DNA of 49,590 nucleotides from Ophiosphaerella korrae. Lineage: Eukaryota; Ascomycota; Dothideomycetes; Pleosporales; Phaeosphaeriaceae. The position numbers and the translations under genes are program-made. Each line of letters starts with the position of its first letter. The stretch's first letter is position 1. The DNA lies in contig JALNQF010000309.1 in NCBI GenBank assembly GCA_028456385.1, forward strand, positions 1 through 49,590. The letters run 5' to 3'. Below the pieces are notes generated by a model that was not told the origin of the DNA, made no database searches, and saw only the letters and a program-made list of their open reading frames with translations. Below, piece after piece: positions 36,769 to 47,289 of this stretch.

Positions 36769-38300
36769 TTAGTAGATACTCTAAGTAGAAGACTAGACTT
36801 AGAAGAAGAAGTAACTACTACTAATATAATCCTAATTAAGAATAAATAAAGAAACTTAGTTTTAAATAAACCTAAGATAGCTATAATACTTAAAAGGAAA
36901 AGTAGTAAGTTAGATAAATAGATTTAGAAAGAAATAGAAAAAGTATTTAAAGAAATAAAAGAATTAGAAATCTAAAAAGGATTTATATAAGCTAATAAAA
37001 GACTATATATTCTAAGAAAGATTTAAAGAGAATTTATATAATAATTCTATAAGCTACTAGTATATAGATACTAAGAAATTAAGAAAATACTAAATAGGCT
37101 CCTAAGAGACTACTATATCCTAAGAGTAAGATAACTAATAAAAGAAGTACTAAAAGATTATATAGAATATTATAGAAATAAGTATAATAGATACTTACTA
37201 TATAGAATACTATAACTAGTTAAAGTACTAGAATAACTCTAGAAAGTAATAATAATAGGCTTTATTATAAAGTTACTAAAGTTAAAAGAATTAATATTAG
37301 GAGTTAAGTATAATAGAATTCTAATAATAGTAAATAAACTTATAAAGTATATATACTTTATACTATATACTAGATTCTAGGAACTATAATTAGCTAAAAT
37401 AGTTCTCTAGACAAGATTATTATAGATAGAGATATATAATTTATATTATAACTATAGAGAATAATAATAGCGTAATTAGGAATATAGTATATAATATTAA
37501 TAGTATATTATCTATAAATAGATAGATAATTAGAATAAATAAACTAGATAGTAGAATAGTATTTAAGATACTACTCTAACTATAACTAGAACAATTAGGT
37601 ATAGCTACTACTTATAGTATAGTTAGTATATAATAGCGTAAAGAATATAGTAATAAGAATATTACTCTTCTTTATAAACTATATATTTAACCCTAATATA
37701 TATAGAATTCTAAGAAATATAGAATCTTAGACCTTAAGAAAAGAAAACTTTATAAATAGAATAAAAGAAATATATAATTAACTAAGATAGGACGTAGAGT
37801 TTCTATATAATTAAATATTAAAGTACTATAATAAAAAATATAAAAAAGAACTTTAATTTAGAAAAAGAGAAAAAGTATACTTAATATAAAGAAATATTAA
37901 GAGTAAATAATTAAGTTTAAAACTTTATTACGTTAAAAAAAAACTATATAAGATTAAGAAGAAAGTTATACTAGTTATATTTAAATTAAAGCTACTAAAT
38001 AAAATAAAGATATACTTAACTTTTTATATAGTACTACTAGAGATAGCGCTATAAAATATAGAACTACTAGTATATAAAGTAGATATATATAAAGAATAAG
38101 AATAATAAAAAGTTAAAGAAATCTTAGTATACTAGTTTTATAATAGTAAGAACTACTATTTAGTAAAATAGATAGGTATAGATAAGAAAGAGTAACTATA
38201 AGTAGAAATATAAGAACTAGAAGATAACCTTAATTACTCTAAGAAACTAGAGGACTTCTAAAGTTAAAATCCTTTATACTACTTAGTAGTAAACTAAGAA
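36769..38300 (+). pseudogene. Decayed pol of element B, second part (end of RNase H, integrase, chromodomain-like)
   Basis: Resumes exactly where 29944 stopped: it aligns with A from about 19894. It carries the integrase HHCC region near 37045-37190, the DDE core to about 37560, and a tail at 38119-38250 reading EILVY, one stop, then FYNSKNYYLVK, one stop (former Trp), and IGIDKKE, close to the Y-L-V-K-W-x-G chromodomain core. This tail supports the chromovirus assignment. No intact frame remains. Confidence 0.83.
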
Positions 38301-38900
38301 AATTTATATTACTACTAATAGATAGAAAGATAATAGGAGCGTTTAATAAGATAGAAACTAGAGTAGCTTCTACTATATTATCTAAATCTAACTTAGCTTC
38401 TATTATATAAGACTATTTAGATAACTTAGTATTATTATAAGCTTTTAACTTAAAAAGATACTTAACCTAAGAATATAGCTCTACTAGCTTATAAAAAGTT
38501 AACTTGTATTTAGCTTTAGCTATAGTAATCTATAATAATAGTTTTTCTTAAGCTCTATTAATAGCTTACCTTATATAACTTAGTAGTTAGAAACTATATA
38601 GAAATTAAATACTTATACTCTATAAGAGAAAAACCTAAAGAAATATACTTATATTAGATATTAGTAAGAATATACTTATTATAATATTTACTATCTTTTA
38701 AGGATATAAAGTATAAAAGACCTAGTAAGGTATAATAATAATAAGTAAATATCTTAACTCTATTACAAATAATATAAGCTATAAGAAAAAGTTTATTATA
38801 CTAAGAGTAGGATAATATAGAGAGTAATAAGGAATTAGTAATTAATAAAGAAATAGGATAAATAACCTTAGCTCTAAAATAGAGGAATAAAAACCTACCT

Positions 38901-38914
38901 AAAAGAGGGAATAG
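38901..38914 (+). other. Polypurine tract of element B
   Basis: aaaagagggaatag abuts the 3' LTR; the same motif is present in A and C. Confidence 0.8.
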
Positions 38915-39360
38915 TATTACAACTATAATAAGAGAAAACTAGATAGAGCTAATTAGCTTTACTATAGAAGATAACAACGTATATAACTTATAAGTAAATA
39001 AACTTAATTAGGAAACTAACTATAATTAAGATACGTAATAAATTTATAAATTTTTAATCTTAGTAAATATAAAGTTATAAAGCTAATACGTAATAAATTT
39101 ATTAATTTATAATCTTAGTAAACACAAAGCTATAAAGTTACTAAAAAGACTTAGGTATATAGTTAGTAGTAATACGTATTATTAGGATACTATTAGTAAT
39201 TTAATTAATAACTACAAGTAATAATATATTAATATTATAAGATATCTTTCTATTATTTATAAGCCTATTACTTAATTACTCTATAAGCTTTTATTATTAT
39301 CTTTTAATCTACTACTACCTTAATAGGTTATTAGGAGTTAACCTTAGTAACTCTATTTTA
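38915..39360 (+). repeat. 3' LTR of element B (446 bp)
   Basis: Start tattacaactataataagag, end aactctatttta, then duplication agagt. It differs from the 5' LTR mainly by C/T and G/A changes, for example accctagtaaccctat against accttagtaactctat. Confidence 0.9.
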
Positions 39361-39365
39361 AGAGT

Positions 39366-41164
39366 ACTTAAACTAGCTAGAAATAAAAAATCTTTATTAT
39401 AATAAGTAATAGTAAAATAGCTTTCTAGCTCTAGAAACTAGTTTCTATATCGCTATAATAATATTATATAATATTAAATTATATACTAGAGAATATAAAG
39501 TAAATTAATTTTATAACTAAATCTATTCTTTAGTTTTAAAAGAAAAATCTTTAGAAATCTACTTAATAATAAGTATAGTAGCTACTCCTATACGTAGTTA
39601 TTAATAAAAATAATAATATATACGTAGACTAACCTAATACTCGCTTAGAATAAAAAATATTAATCTTTCTATTTCTAACAAAATTATTAAAATTAAGTAA
39701 TAATATAATATTTCTACTCTAATACTTTAGTATATTAGAATAGAGAATAATAATATTCCTAGTTCTATATTCTATATTCTAAAACAAAAAAAAAAATAGA
39801 AAGAAACTAAACTAATAAAATTTAATTATATAGAATAAAATAAATAAAAGTAATATTTAAGAAGTTAGCTTATAAGGGAAAATAAAAGTAGAAAGAGAAA
39901 AAAAGCTTTATTTTCTTTAATAATAAGTAGAGATAAAAATAGAAATTGTATATCTAGAAAGATCTAGTAAGAGAAGGAATTAAAGGATTGTTTTACGCCT
40001 TTTTTTTTTCTACTTAAGTCTAATTAAAGAAATAAACCTAATATACTATAGTAATTATATATATATATTAGCTAAGTAAAGTAAGTATTTAAACTTAGTA
40101 AAGTAGTTATATAATAAAATTCGCTTAAAAGATCTTTTTTATTACTTACTATAAAGTTAAAGTACTTATTATTTTCTTTAAGATATAGATCCTTTACTAT
40201 ATAGAAGAGAAGTTAATACTATAGCTAATAACTCTATAAAATAAAGGTCTTTAGGCTCTAATTATAAATAATACTAAAATAGGTTTATTTTAGAGTATAC
40301 TTATTATAATACTCTAAAACTACTTTTAGCTTTACTTTAACTTATTTTCTAGCTTTATTATTCTAATACTTAAGGCCCTACTACCTTTCTATAGTATTTA
40401 GAGCTAGTTTTATAGTATAACTAGACTTTTATAGTACTATAAGCTTTTTAAAGTAGTAGTAAAATAAAAAAGTATAGTATTTCTTAGAGTTAAAGTATAA
40501 GTAGAAAAGCAATAGTAATAATAATTTCTAGATATAACTCTAATTAGATATTTTCGTACGCTTATACTCTATAGTAATAATTTAGCGTAATATAATTAAT
40601 TAGTTTAAAACTAAATATCTTTCTTAGTAATATTATAACTTACTTTAAGGTCTTTAAATTAGAGCTTTTTAATAATAGGTAGCTTAGTAAGACTTCTAAA
40701 GACTCTAATCTATTTTACTTAAATTTACTTCTTTTAACTAAAGAGAGGTTAGTAGAAGAAGTAACTTTTTAGTAATATTATAGGCGTCTAATTATATAGT
40801 GTTAGGTATAAGTATTAGGCTTAGTACTTAAATTAAGAAAAAATAGAGAACTAGATTAAGTTACTTAGAAGAGTAAGCCTATATAATTACTACTAAGAAA
40901 TTTAGTATATTTAAGAGAAGTAAATTAAAAGTAAAAGAAAAGATAATATAAATTAACTAAAGGCTATTAATTTAATAAAAGAAAAATTTCCTTATAATTA
41001 TATCTATTTCTTCTTAGAAACTTCTCTCTAAATCGCTTATTACTACTATCTTAAGTAAAAGAGCTATAGACTTTCTAAAATTAAGTTAGTTAAAATTAGT
41101 TAGCTTAAATATTCTAACTATAGTTACTTTATCTTTAGTAGCTTCTAAATAAAGTTAAGTAAGG
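39366..41164. other. Unassigned AT-rich DNA between B and E
   Basis: About 1.8 kb with no recognised domain, LTR or tandem repeat; a run of 13 A lies near 39784-39796. It is contiguous with the flank left of B (before 25262), so the two flanks together form one older sequence of about 2.5 kb. Composition is RIP-like. Confidence 0.5.
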
Positions 41165-41615
41165 TATTATATAATAAGAGAAATATAGATAGAACTAATT
41201 AGCTTAGACTTAAGCGCTAATAAAGTATAAGATAAGTAAGGTAATAACTTAGATTAGGAAATAAACTATAATTAAAATACGTAATATAATCTATAGATCT
41301 ATAGAGTATATAGATAAAATTATATTATAGATTAATAGATTAGTAATCTATAATCTATTATTATTAAGACTAAATATAAGTACTAGATTAATAAATTAGT
41401 ATAAGTATATAGTTAGAAGTAATATATATTATTAAGATAGTATTAGTAATCTAATCTTAAACTAAGAGTAATAATATTTTAATATTATAATAATTATTCT
41501 ATTATTTTATAAGTTTATTATTTAATTACTATATATACCTTAGTTATTTACTTTTAGTCTACTATACTCTCCTTTACTAAGCGCTTAGTAGTTAATAACT
41601 AGGTAGCCTATTATA
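41165..41615 (+). repeat. 5' LTR of element E (451 bp)
   Basis: Start tattatataataagag, end gcctattata, followed by ccttactaattta. The central module has tagatta/taatcta palindromic blocks (about 41290-41370) as in D, in place of the A-type hairpins. The outer parts (ggataagtaaggtaata-like and atatagttagaagtaat) match A, B and C. Confidence 0.85.
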
Positions 41616-43300
41616 CCTTACTAATTTAGTAACTAGAAGAAGTAAAGTATAAGTAGTATATAGTCTAAGCTAATATAATAGTAGAAAGTATATCTAAGAA
41701 AGTAAGTAAAGCTCTTATAAGTAGTAATTAGTTAGATAATACTAACTAAGTAGTAGTTAAAATAAATTTAAATACTTTAATTACTAATAAAAAGAGTATA
41801 TAATAGTTAATTTATACTCTAACTACGTAGAATAAAGAACTACGTAACTATATTAAGTAGAATAAAGCTTAGATTAAAGCTATTATAGTAGGATAAGTAT
41901 AGAGAGAATAAATTACTAAGAGACTAGAGCTAAGTATAATAAAGAAACTACCTAAAATACTAATACTTAAAAAATTTAATAGAATAAAAAAAAACTTAAA
42001 ACTTTTCTAAGCTTTAGTAAAACTTTAGATAGATATATAGGTATTATACTTTAATATAAAAGAAAAGAAAGTTAAATATCTTAGATTATACTTTAAAGAA
42101 GATATAATAAGATAGTTTAAACCTTACTAGATAGACTATACCTTATAAGCTCTAGAAATAAAGAAAGATAAAATAATAGCTATCTTTAGAAATTATATAT
42201 ACTTTATATAATAAATAAAAGTAGCCTTTAGAGATATTAATATTACTTAATAAGTAAAAGAGAAGCTTAAAAAGCTCTAATAATACAAGAGTTTTTAGAA
42301 TATAGAATAAAATAAGCTATCTTTAATATTAAGATTTAAATAAAGACTAAACTAAAAAATCTAATACTAGTTAATTTAGATAGAAAGACTAAGTACACTA
42401 AAAGCTTTAAAAAAATAAGTAATATAAGTTAATAATAACTTCTAAGAATAGAGATATTAGATTTAAAAGAAGTTATAGTAGTTTAATAAAAAGGCTTTTT
42501 TATAATAGCTATATAAGGGCTTTATTAGAGAGGGATACTAAGGCTTTTAGAAAAGCTCTTTTTTAGATTAATTACTTATAACTTAATAGTACTAGGTATA
42601 AACTAAGTAGATTAATTCTACTATCTATCTCTAGCCCTACGCTCTATCTATATATCTGCGATACAGTAGTCTTAGCTAGGTCTCTTAAGATAGTAGCAAG
42701 CTAGATCCTTAACACCCCTTCTATTAAGGTGCTAGTTTCTTTATTATATTAGTTATACTAACGTAGTCTATCTCTTTATATATAAGATTCTTTATTTAAT
42801 TCCTTTATATATAAAAGTTAAGGCTATAATCCTATTAGCTATAGTAGAATTAGTAGCTTAGTAATTATATATATAATCGCGTATCTAATTACGTATTAAG
42901 TATCTAATCGTGTAACTTATCTAATAAGAGAAAAAATACATATAGAGGATACTATAGAAATTATACTAGTAGAGACCCTATAATACTAGATACTAATAAA
43001 GATAGTAAGAAGAAAAAGAAAGATTTTAAGTACTATAATTATAATAAACTAAGTTACTAGGCGAAAAATTACTAATTAAAGAAGAAAGAATTAATATATT
43101 ATAAGTATAATAAAACTAAATACTTTGTAAAAGACTATAAAGGAAAGGATTACGTAAAAGTAGCCTAGTTAAAAATAACTAAGAATAAAAAAGAAGTATC
43201 TAAAGTATAAGCTAAGCTTTAAAAGAAAGTAGTAGTAAATAGAGAACTATAGTATATAATACTTAATTAGACCTTTTATTATAATAATAACTACTATATA
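41616..43300 (+). pseudogene. Decayed gag of element E with two zinc knuckles, split by G1
   Basis: Collinear with gag of A and B (for example a KKFNRIKKNLK opening near 41970). After G1, the first CCHC knuckle at 43031-43072 reads YYNYNKLSY, a stop for Trp, AKNY; the second at 43097-43138 reads YYKYNKTKYFVKDY. All Cys and His codons are Tyr. E differs from A and B at several knuckle residues, so it is a diverged relative rather than a recent copy. Confidence 0.8.
42455..42926 (+). repeat. Solo LTR G1 (472 bp) inside gag of E
   Basis: Start tattagatttaaaag (TGTCAG in copy G3 at 49461), end cttatctaata, flanked by a perfect duplication agaga (42450-42454 and 42927-42931). No internal retroelement sequence accompanies it, so it is a solo LTR left by LTR-LTR recombination. 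A TATA-like tatataag lies at 42779-42786. It is more RIP-mutated than G2 but retains tctgcgatacagtag and ccttaacacccc. Confidence 0.9.
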
Positions 43301-44382
43301 TACTTTTTTAGTAAATAGAGAGAAAGATAGTTACTATAGAAGAATAAAGTAATAGTAATAAAAGAAGGAATTTAAGATTAGCTTAAAGAGATAAGATATC
43401 GAAAGGACTTACTAATAGAAGACTTAGAAAGAGAAGAAGCCTTAGTACTCTTAATTACTACTAAAGAACTAAGAAGTAATAAAGAGTAAGTTAAAATTAG
43501 AAGTATAAAGTATACCTAACTTAATAGAAATAGCTATAATAGCTATATAATAATAGATCTAGTAAAATAAAATAGGTATTAGTAATTTATTTAGAAATAA
43601 TTACTAGTTATAAGTATAGTAAAAGTGTATAAAGACTAGAAAATATATAGTCTTAAAGTATTAAAGTTTATAATATTTTAATAATAGATAGAGTAATATA
43701 TAGTTATAGTAAGAAGAATACCTATATAGAAAGAATAGTATTACCTTATAAAAAAGACGTAATAGATTAATAAAGCCTATATACTAAGTATACTAGTATT
43801 ATACTATATCTAAGTAATAACTAGACTTAGTATAGATAAATACTAGGTAGGTAATAACAAGAAGATAAATCTAAAACATATAGCGTACTTTAAAGTATCT
43901 TACGTATTATATTTAAATACTAATTACTATATATATAAAGAACCTAAGGTATAAAACTATATATAGCTAGTATAAAGGAAAGGATATAATTACGTAAAGG
44001 TAATCTAGAGAAAAGATATTAAAGGTTAAAAATTAGTTAGGATACCTAATAAAGAATTATTAGATTTAAAGGAGGTTATAGCAATTTAATAAAAAGGCTT
44101 TTTTGTAATAGCTATATAAGGGCCTTATTAGAGAGGGATACTAAGGCTTTTAGAAAAGCCCTTTTTAAGTTAGTTACCTATAACTTAAAAGTAATAAGTA
44201 TAAACTAAGTAGATTTTTTTTTTTTTCTCTATCTCTAGCCCTACGCTCTATTTATGTATCTGCGATGCAGCAGTCTTAGCTAGGTCTCTTAAGACGGCGG
44301 TAAGCTAGATCCTTAATACTCCTTCTATTAAGGTGCTAGTTTCTTTATTATATTAGTCGTACTAACGTAGTCTATCTCCTTG

Positions 44383-44390
44383 TATATAAG
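44383..44390 (+). promoter_or_regulatory. TATA-like box in LTR G2
   Basis: tatataag within ccttgtatataagattc, about two thirds into the LTR, the position expected for the U3 promoter. The same octamer is in G1 at 42779-42786. Given the AT richness the call rests on conservation and position. Confidence 0.35.
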
Positions 44391-44526
44391 ATTCTTTGTT
44401 TAATTCCTTTATTTGTAAAAGTTAAGGCTGTAATCCTTTTAGCTACAGCAAGGTTAGTAGCTTAGCGATTATTACGCCCGTACACTAAGCTAATTAGATC
44501 GCAGCACTAGCTTAAGCGAGCTAATT

Positions 44527-44556
44527 AATAGATTCTAGGTATACCTAGAATCTATT
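44527..44556. repeat. Perfect 30-bp palindrome in LTR G2
   Basis: Two 15-bp arms, aatagattctaggta and its exact complement, meet without a spacer. It lies in the 3' part of G2 that is missing from G1. It could form a cruciform in DNA or a hairpin in the element's RNA. Confidence 0.9.
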
Positions 44557-46140
44557 GCGCCTCTCTACGTATATACTATCGAGCATCTAATTATACAACT
44601 TATCTAACAAGAATATATAGTAATTAGACCTAAAAAGAAACTATCCTAAGAATATATCCTAAGAAAGCTATAATATAAATATATAGAAAATAAATATTTA
44701 AAATATAAAGACTATAAATATAAACTAAAGTAATAGCTTTAGAATAATAAATAATTTATAAAATAGCCTAAGTAAGTAAAGCTTAAAAGTATAATAGGCT
44801 TATATATTATAAAAAAAAGAACGTACTAAGAAAAGAAAGTATAAATTATAATTAATAGTAGAGCTATAAAGAACTTTATATTAAAAAAGTTTATAGAAAA
44901 CTAAAGAATAAAGTATACTATAAAAAGGTACTTTTAATAACTAAGTATAATTAAAAGAAGCCTATTTTAGAAACCTATTAGGTTTAAGATAGTACTTTTT
45001 ATATTAGAGCTAGAAAGGTTAAAGATAAAAAATATAGTTATAGATATAATAATAATTAATAACAAGTAAGATATAATATTAGGAATACTATAGTTATAGA
45101 TAACTAACCTAAGAATTAATTAGAGAATAAAGAAAATTAGTTACTTTAAGAAAGAAATATTAAAAGCTAATATAAGTAAATATAAAGGAGAGTTCCTAGA
45201 AGAATATAAGAAATAAGAAAAGTAACTTATAGAACCTAATAACTACTTTCTAGAATATTAGCTATAGGACTTAGTAATAGACTTAGAAGAAGAGAAGAAC
45301 GTAGGCTAGAGTCTAGTCTACTAAAAAAGTAAAGAAAAATTAAAGATTAAGTAAGTATTTATTAAAACTATAATAAAGAAAGGATAAATATAAAACTTTT
45401 AATCTTTTATAGTATATAGGCTTATATTTATAGATATAAAGAAAATAAAAGATAAATAACCTTACGTAGATTTTAAGAAGATAAACGTAATTATAAATAA
45501 AAACTAATATCTTTTACTATATATAGATAAGATATAAGATAGGCTATAAAAGGCTTAAATCTTTATAAAGCTAAATAACTAAAATACTTACTATTAGATT
45601 AGAATTAAAAAAGGTAATAAGTAGAAAATAGTATTCTAAACGTAGTATAAACTATTTAAATATATAGATATACTTTTTAGATTAATAAATATACTAGTAG
45701 CGTTCTAAGAAAGAATTAATATAGTTCTAAAAGAGTACTTAGATATATTTATATTTATATATCTAGATAATATCTTTATATATTTAGAATTAGAAGAAGA
45801 ATATATACAATATATATATAAGGTGCTAAAAAGACTAGTAAAGAATAAATTATTTTTTAAGATAAAGAAATATAAGTTCTATATAAAAGAAATAGACTTC
45901 CTTAGATTTATTATTAAACTAAGAATAATAAGAATTAACTTAAGTAAGATTAAAGTAATCTAAGAATAGCTAATACTAAAGAACTTATAAGAAGTATAGT
46001 AGTTTTATAAGCTAGTAAACTTTTATAGAAAGCTAATAGTAAAATAGTCTAAGCTAATAGAACTATTAATAAAACTTATAAAAAAAGATATACTATTTAA
46101 ATAGACTTAGGAATGTAATAAGGTATTTAAATAGATTAAA

Positions 46141-47289
46141 TAGAGATAACTTACTCTTCTAGCTTTTCTAACCTATTAGCTAGATCTAGAACTTAGCTAT
46201 TACTACCTAAATACTTTCTTACTTCTTATACTTCTATTATAAGCTTAGTAATAAAATACTACTCTCTAGAGATTAGTTATATCTTATTAACTAATCTAGT
46301 AAGTATATTTTAGTAAGTTGTAGTTATTTACACTAGTAATAGATTATCTAGTATTACTAAATAACAAAGTAAGTTATCTTCTTATAGCTAACTAAGCGTT
46401 AGTATATAAACTAGATTATATATAGAGTTAAAGAGTAACTATAAATCCTAGTTAATAGAAATCTATTAGAATATATTGTCTATTTTAGAAAGTAAGTAAT
46501 TTTCTAAAGATATAATATTTATTTTAAGTAGCTAGTTAATATTTTAAAGAGTATTTAATAGTAAAGCTTACTATAAGTTCTAGAAGAATATTATAAGTAT
46601 TAGTACTAATTATTATAGCTAGAGGTAATATATTATAGGTTAGCTCTCTTTAAGTAATAGATAATATAGGGAAATAAAAAGAAATAGTAAGTACTAAGCG
46701 CTTAGAGATATCTCTAGGTTTAAGCTATAGTAGTTTTATCTTATAGCGCTAACTAGTTATAGTATAGAGTAGTATTTTAGGTTTTATTCTTACTACTAAG
46801 CTCTTACTTCTTAGAAAGTAACTTCTAATATAAATTATTTTATATAGCCTAAATAAAATATCTATACTACTATCTATTATTATTTAGTACTAGATCTACT
46901 AACCTTTTAGCTTCTATTGCAATTCTCTTTATAAATAATAGTATCTCTCTATTCTATTCTATTTTAAGCTAAGTATATACTTTATCTATTTCTAGGTCTA
47001 GTTCTTCTTTACCTATTAACTATTTTTCCTTAGCTTTTATTAGATAGAGCTTCTAGCGTAGGTTTTTATACGTAATAGATTTATATAAGTAATTTTTATC
47101 TTAATAGAGCTTTTTAGTTATATAATTCTAAAGAAAAAGTTCTTAAGTAATAGATATAATAGATAATAGACGTATATTAGTAAATTTTACAATTATTTTA
47201 TAGAGATCTCTCTATTATATTATATAGTTAATAATATAGTTTAAAGTAATACTAAAGTAAAACCTTAAACTATATTATTTTTTAGAGTT
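46141..47289. other. Unassigned DNA right of the E truncation
   Basis: Not homologous to any Gypsy segment in the window. A 12-bp inverted repeat (agataacttact at 46144-46155, complement at 46368-46379) starts almost at the point where E breaks off, but the enclosed 236 bp have no other transposon feature. No domain recognised. Confidence 0.4.

Larger units (their letters stand above)
25267..39360 (+). mobile_element. Ty3/Gypsy retrotransposon B, complete but split by nested insertions
   Basis: LTRs at 25267-25712 and 38915-39360 are both exactly 446 bp, with a perfect target duplication agagt (25262-25266 and 39361-39365). It is interrupted twice: by the 262-bp repeat H3 in gag, and by the whole 6814-bp element C between RNase H and integrase. 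Removing both leaves about 7.0 kb, close to the 6990 bp of A, and the joined sequence is collinear with A. Its LTR central module (ataaatttataaatt blocks) differs from that of A and C, so it is a separate subfamily of the same group. Confidence 0.92.
44058..44609 (+). repeat. Solo LTR G2 (552 bp) inside pol of E
   Basis: Start tattagatttaaagg, end cttatctaaca with the CA terminus intact, flanked by a perfect duplication agaat (44053-44057 and 44610-44614). It is 80 bp longer than G1, the difference lying near the 3' end, where it holds a 30-bp perfect palindrome. It keeps many CpA, TpG and CpG dinucleotides (gatgcagcagtc, gacggcgg), so it is clearly less RIP-mutated than its host E. Confidence 0.92.
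41165..46140 (+). mobile_element. Ty3/Gypsy retrotransposon E, 3'-truncated, carrying two solo LTRs
   Basis: Plus-strand element with a 5' LTR (41165-41615), gag, protease and RT collinear with A. It is interrupted by solo LTRs G1 and G2; removing each insert and one copy of its duplication restores collinearity with A. Alignment with A ends at about 46140, at the segment between RT and RNase H (equivalent to about 19495 of A). RNase H, integrase and 3' LTR are absent from the window. Its LTR is of the D type. Confidence 0.85.
43300..46140 (+). pseudogene. Decayed pol of element E (protease and RT), split by G2 and truncated
   Basis: Protease site near 44848-44885 reads IINSRAIKNFI (family DSGAT.NFI, Asp to Asn). 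RT shows YVDFKKINV near 45464-45490 and the box at about 45760-45777 reading YLDNIFIY, with the second Asp changed to Asn. Solo LTR G2 interrupts the segment upstream of the protease at 44058. The reading ends near 46140 just after a former C-x-x-x-F-x-x-I-K stretch that opens the RNase H region in A. Confidence 0.82.

Noticed and set aside
39366..41164. Host gene between elements B and E
   Set aside because: Neither strand gave a coherent reading frame or domain, even allowing for Gln/Trp stop conversion.
46144..46379. MITE defined by the 12-bp inverted repeat
   Set aside because: No flanking target duplication was found, no second copy is in the window, and a 12-bp inverted match in this AT-rich sequence can arise by chance.
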